From: Prauserella shujinwangii
GTDB taxonomy: Bacteria; Actinomycetota; Actinomycetes; Mycobacteriales; Pseudonocardiaceae
Length of the DNA stretch: 64,000 nt
Direction of reading: 5' to 3'
Assembly: GCF_003001955.1 (NCBI RefSeq)
Contig: NZ_PVNH01000002.1
Span: 496,001 to 560,000 of the forward strand
In this document: positions 60,315 through 64,000 of the stretch, in pieces
Numbering within the stretch: position 1 is the first letter of the stretch
Layout of the letters: each line of letters opens with the position of its first letter
Position numbers and translations under genes: made by a program
The notes under the pieces: model-generated
What the model was told of the DNA's origin: nothing
The model's database searches: none
Seen by the model: only the letters and a program-made list of their open reading frames with translations

Positions 60315-60345
60315 TCATTAATTAAAGGAAGTTTCATTAATAACA
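60315..60345. promoter_or_regulatory. AT-rich operator-like repeats between ROK gene and sugar operon
   Basis: Direct repeats TCATTAAT (60315-60322 and 60334-60341), 19 nt apart, with the palindrome TTAATTAA at 60318-60325. It is the only strongly AT-rich patch nearby. A ROK dimer binding two AT-rich half-sites about two helical turns apart is plausible. No clear -35/-10 is visible. Confidence 0.5.
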
Positions 60346-60365
60346 AACCGTCACCGGGAGGACGC

Positions 60366-61646
60366 TTGCCGAAGCCGGTCACCATCGCCATCGTCGGGGC
60401 AGGCGCCCGGGGACGGGCCTACGCCGCGTGCGCCGCCCGGACGGGCCGGGCGCGCGTGGTCGCGGTCGCCGAACCGCGACCACGCGCTCGCCAGGCGCTC
60501 GCCGACGAGCACGGCATACCCGCCGACACGACGTTCGCGGACTGGCGCGAGCTGCTCGCCCGTCCCCGCCTCGCCGACGTCGCGGTGATCGCCACCCAGG
60601 ACCGGGAGCACGCCGAACCCGCGGTCGAACTGGCCCGGCGCGGCTACCACCTGCTGCTCGAGAAGCCGATGGCCACGACCGAGGCGGACTGCGAGCGGAT
60701 CGTGCGCGCCGTCGCCGACTCCGGCGTGCGGCTCGCCGTCTGCCACGTGCTCCGCTACACGCCCTACACCCGCACGCTCAAACGGCTCGTCGACGACGGC
60801 CGCATCGGCGACATCGTCAGCGTCGAACACCTCGAACCGGTCGGCTGGTGGCACCACGCCCACTCCTACGTCCGCGGCAACTGGCGGCGCGAGGACGAGT
60901 CGACGTTCATGCTGATGGCCAAGTCGTGCCACGATCTCGACTGGCTCGCCCACGTCATCGGCAGGCAGGCCGTGCGGGTGTCCTCGTTCGGTGGCCTCTA
61001 CGAGTTCCGGCCCGAGCGCAGGCCCGCGGGCGCCGCCGACCGCTGCGTCGACTGCGCGGTCGAACCGTCCTGCCCGTACTCGGCGCCGCGGATCTACGTG
61101 CCGCTGCTCGACCAGCCGGAGCGCGAATGGCCGCTTTCGGTGGTCACCGAGGACCGCACCGAAGAGGCACTGTGGACGGCACTGCGCGAGGGCCCGTACG
61201 GGCGCTGCGTCTACGCCTGCGACAACGACGTCGTGGACCACCAGGTGGTGGACATCGAGTACACCGACGGCGTCACCGCGTCCTTCACCATGACCGCGTT
61301 CGCACCGGTCGGCCACCGCAGGACCCGGATCTTCGGCACGCGCGGGTCGATCGAGGGGGACGGCGACACGATCACCGTGCACGACTTCCTGCACGGCACC
61401 GAGGTGATCGATGTCGGCACGGGGGACGGCGCCACGGCAGGAGACGGGCACGGCGGAGGCGACCAGGGTCTCGTGGACGCGTTCGTCGCGGCGATCGCCT
61501 CCGGGAACGACAGCCTGATCCTCAGCAACGGCAACGAAAGTCTCGCGACACACCAGCTGGTCTGGGCGGCGGAGCGTGCGCGCCGCACCGGAGAAGTCGT
61601 CAGCCTGCGCGAAGCGGCGGCACCGAACACGGAGGTAACACGATGA
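60366..61646 (+). CDS. Gfo/Idh/MocA-family oxidoreductase with Cys-rich insertion
   Basis: 426 residues. TTG start after GGGAGGACGC; the ATG at 60300 lacks a ribosome site and lies within the operator region. Rossmann motif IAIVGAGARGRAY, signature LLEKPMATT (about 100) and SCHDLDWLAHVIG in the second domain. An unusual insertion (residues about 240-295) holds cysteines in DRCVDCAVEPSCPY and GRCVYACDNDV, suggesting a metal site or disulfides. It probably oxidises the sugar carried in by the ABC system that follows with a 4-nt overlap. Confidence 0.88.
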   Translation: MPKPVTIAIVGAGARGRAYAACAARTGRARVVAVAEPRPRARQALADEHGIPADTTFADWRELLARPRLADVAVIATQDREHAEPAVELARRGYHLLLEKPMATTEADCERIVRAVADSGVRLAVCHVLRYTPYTRTLKRLVDDGRIGDIVSVEHLEPVGWWHHAHSYVRGNWRREDESTFMLMAKSCHDLDWLAHVIGRQAVRVSSFGGLYEFRPERRPAGAADRCVDCAVEPSCPYSAPRIYVPLLDQPEREWPLSVVTEDRTEEALWTALREGPYGRCVYACDNDVVDHQVVDIEYTDGVTASFTMTAFAPVGHRRTRIFGTRGSIEGDGDTITVHDFLHGTEVIDVGTGDGATAGDGHGGGDQGLVDAFVAAIASGNDSLILSNGNESLATHQLVWAAERARRTGEVVSLREAAAPNTEVTR

Positions 61647-62920
61647 GGAAGGCAGCGATCGCGGTGCTCATGGCGAGCGCGCTCGCCGCGGTGGGATGCG
61701 GTTCGGACACCGGGAGCCGCACGCCCGGCGACGCGGACGGGCGCGGTCCCATCACGTTCGCGACGCTCAAGGACGGCACGGGCACCGTGCCCGAGCTCGT
61801 ACAGCGGTGGAACGCCGACCACCCCGACGAGAAGGTCACGATCGTCGAACTTCCGGAGGGAGCGGACGGCCAGCGGCAGAAGCTGGTCCAGCAGGCCCAG
61901 ACCAAGTCCGATGTGTACGACGTCATCACGATCGACATCCCGTGGAACGCCGAGTTCGCCGCCCGCCGCTGGATCACCGAGCTGCCGCGAGAACAGTTCG
62001 CCGTGGACGGTTTCTTCGACGCGCCGCTGCGCGGCTCCGAGTACCGGGGCAAGCTCTACTCGATCCCGCACTTCACCGGCTCGGCGATGCTGTACTACCG
62101 CGAGGACCTGCTGGACAGGGCAGGCGTCGAGCCACCGTCGACATGGACCGAGCTGCGAGCGGCCTGCGCCAAGGTGCTCGCGCTGCCCGCGGCCGAGGGT
62201 ATGTCCTGCTACGCGGGGCAGCACGACAAGTACGAGGGGCTCACGGTCAACTTCCTCGAGGCGGTCGGCTCCGCGGGCGGGGAGGTCATCGACGAGCAGG
62301 GCAATCCGCACCTCGACACCCCGGAGGCCAAGGCGGGCCTCGAGTTCCTTGTGGACGGTTTCCGCGACGGCATGATCCCCGCCGAGGCCATCACCTACAA
62401 GGAAGAGGAGGGCAGGCGCGCCTTCCAGCAGGGTGACCTGGTGTTCCACCGGAACTGGGCCTACATCTACGCGCTCGCCAACGCCGACGACGGCTCGTCC
62501 GAGGTCGCGGGCAAGTTCGGCGTGACCGTGATCCCCGGCGCGGACGGCCCCGGCGTGTCGTCGCTGGGCGGCAACAACCTCGCGGTGTCGGCGTTCTCCA
62601 CCAAGCAGGCCACGGCCAGGGACTTCATCGCGTACCTGACCAGCCTCGACACCCAGCTGGAGCACGCGAAGGGCTCGGCGTACCCCATGACGAGGACCGA
62701 GGTGTACACCGACCCCGGGCTGCGCGAGCAGTATCCGTACCTGCCGGTGCTGAAGGACGGCATCGAGCAGGCTCGCCCGCGCCCCTCGATCGTGCGCTAC
62801 GGCGACGCCAGCACCGCCATCCAGGAGAGCGTCTACGCCGCGCTGAAGGGCGAACGGACCGTGGACGCGGCACTGGCCGAGATGCAGCGCGCGCTGAGCG
62901 AGATCGCCGAGGGGTCCTGA
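61643..62920 (+). CDS. ABC sugar transporter substrate-binding lipoprotein
   Basis: 425 residues; ATG overlaps the previous stop. Lipobox AAVGCG (Cys near 19). Family 1 binding-protein fold, with YDVITIDIPWNAEFAARRWI, YSIPHFTGSAMLYYREDLLD and FQQGDLVFHRNWAY. The next gene starts immediately after its stop. CUT1-type; substrate unknown. Confidence 0.92.
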   Translation: MRKAAIAVLMASALAAVGCGSDTGSRTPGDADGRGPITFATLKDGTGTVPELVQRWNADHPDEKVTIVELPEGADGQRQKLVQQAQTKSDVYDVITIDIPWNAEFAARRWITELPREQFAVDGFFDAPLRGSEYRGKLYSIPHFTGSAMLYYREDLLDRAGVEPPSTWTELRAACAKVLALPAAEGMSCYAGQHDKYEGLTVNFLEAVGSAGGEVIDEQGNPHLDTPEAKAGLEFLVDGFRDGMIPAEAITYKEEEGRRAFQQGDLVFHRNWAYIYALANADDGSSEVAGKFGVTVIPGADGPGVSSLGGNNLAVSAFSTKQATARDFIAYLTSLDTQLEHAKGSAYPMTRTEVYTDPGLREQYPYLPVLKDGIEQARPRPSIVRYGDASTAIQESVYAALKGERTVDAALAEMQRALSEIAEGS

Positions 62921-63886
62921 GTGCTGCTCACGGAACGGACCACCCCCACGCGGGGGCCGGACCGGGCACGCCGCGGGCGTGCCGACCGGCCGGGCCGGAA
63001 GGCGGCCCTGCTGCTGTCCCCGACGTTCCTCGTGCTCGCGCTGGTGGTCGGCTATCCGCTGCTCGCCGCACTGCGGGAGTCGCTGTTCCGCGGCGGTGAC
63101 GAGCTCGACGAATCCGGTTTCATCGTCACCGGAGAGCGGTTCGTCGGCCTGGACAACTACACGGCCGTGTTCGGCGAGGCGAGCGCGCGGTTCTGGAACG
63201 CGTTCGCCAACACGACGCTGTTCACCGTCACCACCGTGGCCGCCGAGGTGGTGATCGGCACGGCGATGGCGGTGGTGATGCATCGCGCCATGCGCGGTCG
63301 TGGCCTGGTCAGGGCCTCGATCCTGGTGCCGTGGGCGATCCCGACGGCCGTGGCAGGCCTGCTGTGGCGGTGGATCTTCCAGGCCGACGGGGTGGCGAAC
63401 TCCCTGCTGGGCACGGAACTGCTGTGGACGGCGGACGGGTGGCCCGCGAAGCTGGCGGTGATCATCGCCGATACCTGGAAGACGGCCCCGTTCGTCGGGT
63501 TGCTGGTGCTCGCCGGGCTGCAGCTGATCCCGCAGGACGTCCACGAGGCCGCCCGGCTCGACGGCGCGGGCGCCTGGCAGCAGTTCTGGCGGGTCACGCT
63601 GCCGCTGGTGAAACCCGCCCTGCTCGTGGCGGTGCTGTTCCGCCTGCTGGACGCCCTGCGCATGTTCGACCTGCCGTTCGTCCTGGTCGGCGCGCAGAAG
63701 GGGGCGGTGGAGACGCTGTCCATGCTCGCGTGGGACGAGGCCAACCAGGTGCGGTACGGCCCGGCCGCCGCGTACGCGGTGCTCCTGTTCCTCTACGTGG
63801 CGGTGGTGGCGTTCGTGTTCGTCCGGCTGCTCGGTGCCGATCTGCTCGGTGACCGCAGGGCCCGGCGGGCGGGGGCTCGGGCATGA
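62921..63886 (+). CDS. ABC sugar transporter permease (MalF-type)
   Basis: 321 residues; GTG right after the binding-protein stop. Basic N-terminus then six spans, with the EAA loop VHEAARLDGAGAWQQFWRVTLPLVKPAL shortened to about 205-232. It pairs with the permease beginning at 63883. No dedicated ATPase is seen before the window ends. Confidence 0.92.
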   Translation: MLLTERTTPTRGPDRARRGRADRPGRKAALLLSPTFLVLALVVGYPLLAALRESLFRGGDELDESGFIVTGERFVGLDNYTAVFGEASARFWNAFANTTLFTVTTVAAEVVIGTAMAVVMHRAMRGRGLVRASILVPWAIPTAVAGLLWRWIFQADGVANSLLGTELLWTADGWPAKLAVIIADTWKTAPFVGLLVLAGLQLIPQDVHEAARLDGAGAWQQFWRVTLPLVKPALLVAVLFRLLDALRMFDLPFVLVGAQKGAVETLSMLAWDEANQVRYGPAAAYAVLLFLYVAVVAFVFVRLLGADLLGDRRARRAGARA

Positions 63887-64000
63887 GCGCGCTCGTCCGC
63901 CGATGGGGCCCGAACCTCGGCATCGCCGTCATCGTCCTGTACTGCCTGGCGCCCTTCTACTGGATGGTGGTGTCGAGCTTCCGGCGCAGCAGTGACATCT
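63883..64000 (+). CDS. ABC sugar transporter permease (MalG-type), 3' truncated
   Basis: First 39 codons only; ATG overlaps the MalF stop (ATGA). NLGIAVIVLYCLAPFYWMVV is the first membrane span and SSFRRSSDI follows, as at the start of MalG-type permeases. The gene continues past the window. Confidence 0.88.
   Translation, partial: MSALVRRWGPNLGIAVIVLYCLAPFYWMVVSSFRRSSDI

Noticed and set aside
1-64000. CRISPR arrays, tRNA/rRNA genes, insertion sequences, integrases
   Set aside because: No regularly spaced short repeats, no cloverleaf, no transposase or integrase motifs were seen in either strand.

Overview
The window is very GC-rich (about 70% in most genes) and uses GTG and TTG starts freely. 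It has dense ATGA/GTGA gene overlaps, DUF574 methyltransferase, ROK, PucR and LacI regulators, an ANTAR hybrid kinase and an actinomycete-type lasso peptide cluster. All this points to a chromosomal segment of a filamentous actinomycete, most likely Pseudonocardiaceae (Amycolatopsis-like; inferred from gene style and terminator palindromes). I see no tRNA, rRNA, CRISPR array, transposase or phage gene.

Layout. 1-4.7 kb: end of an ABC permease, a STAS protein, a hybrid kinase ending in REC-ANTAR, and a hemerythrin. 4.8-12.7 kb: an alpha/beta hydrolase, then two mirror-image four-gene cassettes (secreted four-Cys protein, ABC ATPase, large membrane protein with a four-Cys outer domain, small membrane protein). 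The cassettes diverge from an AT-richer spacer and both end in near-identical 46-bp palindromes. 12.7-21.1 kb: a seven-gene operon with a divergent LacI regulator, read as quinate/shikimate-type uptake (TRAP) and conversion to protocatechuate. 21.1-24.5 kb: deaminase, metallo-beta-lactamase-fold hydrolase, Hsp20/J-domain genes, PrmC-related methyltransferase. 24.6-29.9 kb: a complete citrulassin-like lasso peptide cluster with a LuxR regulator. 29.9-39.9 kb: M24 hydrolase, ArsR-SRPBCC fusion, then an NCS1 permease, a hydantoinase-A-like protein, three tandem DUF917 paralogues and a PucR regulator.

40-46.7 kb: ROK regulator divergent from an ABC sugar importer and a GH63-like hydrolase (probably glucosylglycerate/mannosylglycerate use). 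46.7-50.8 kb: PBP2/MecA-like transpeptidase, AraC regulator, DUF2000 protein, class A beta-lactamase. 50.8-57.7 kb: two sodium:solute symporter systems back to back, one in an operon with its own LytS/LytTR pair. 57.7-64 kb: DUF574 methyltransferase and a small PTP-like phosphatase from a 43-bp divergent region, then a ROK regulator divergent from a Gfo/Idh/MocA oxidoreductase and an ABC sugar importer that runs off the end.

The most unusual signals are the mirrored cassettes with paired secreted four-Cys proteins, and three families of fixed-length palindromes (46, 53 and 68 bp). Members of the first two families carry the stop codons of the genes they separate. Many solitary genes appear leaderless, with a TANNNT box 6-7 nt before the start.
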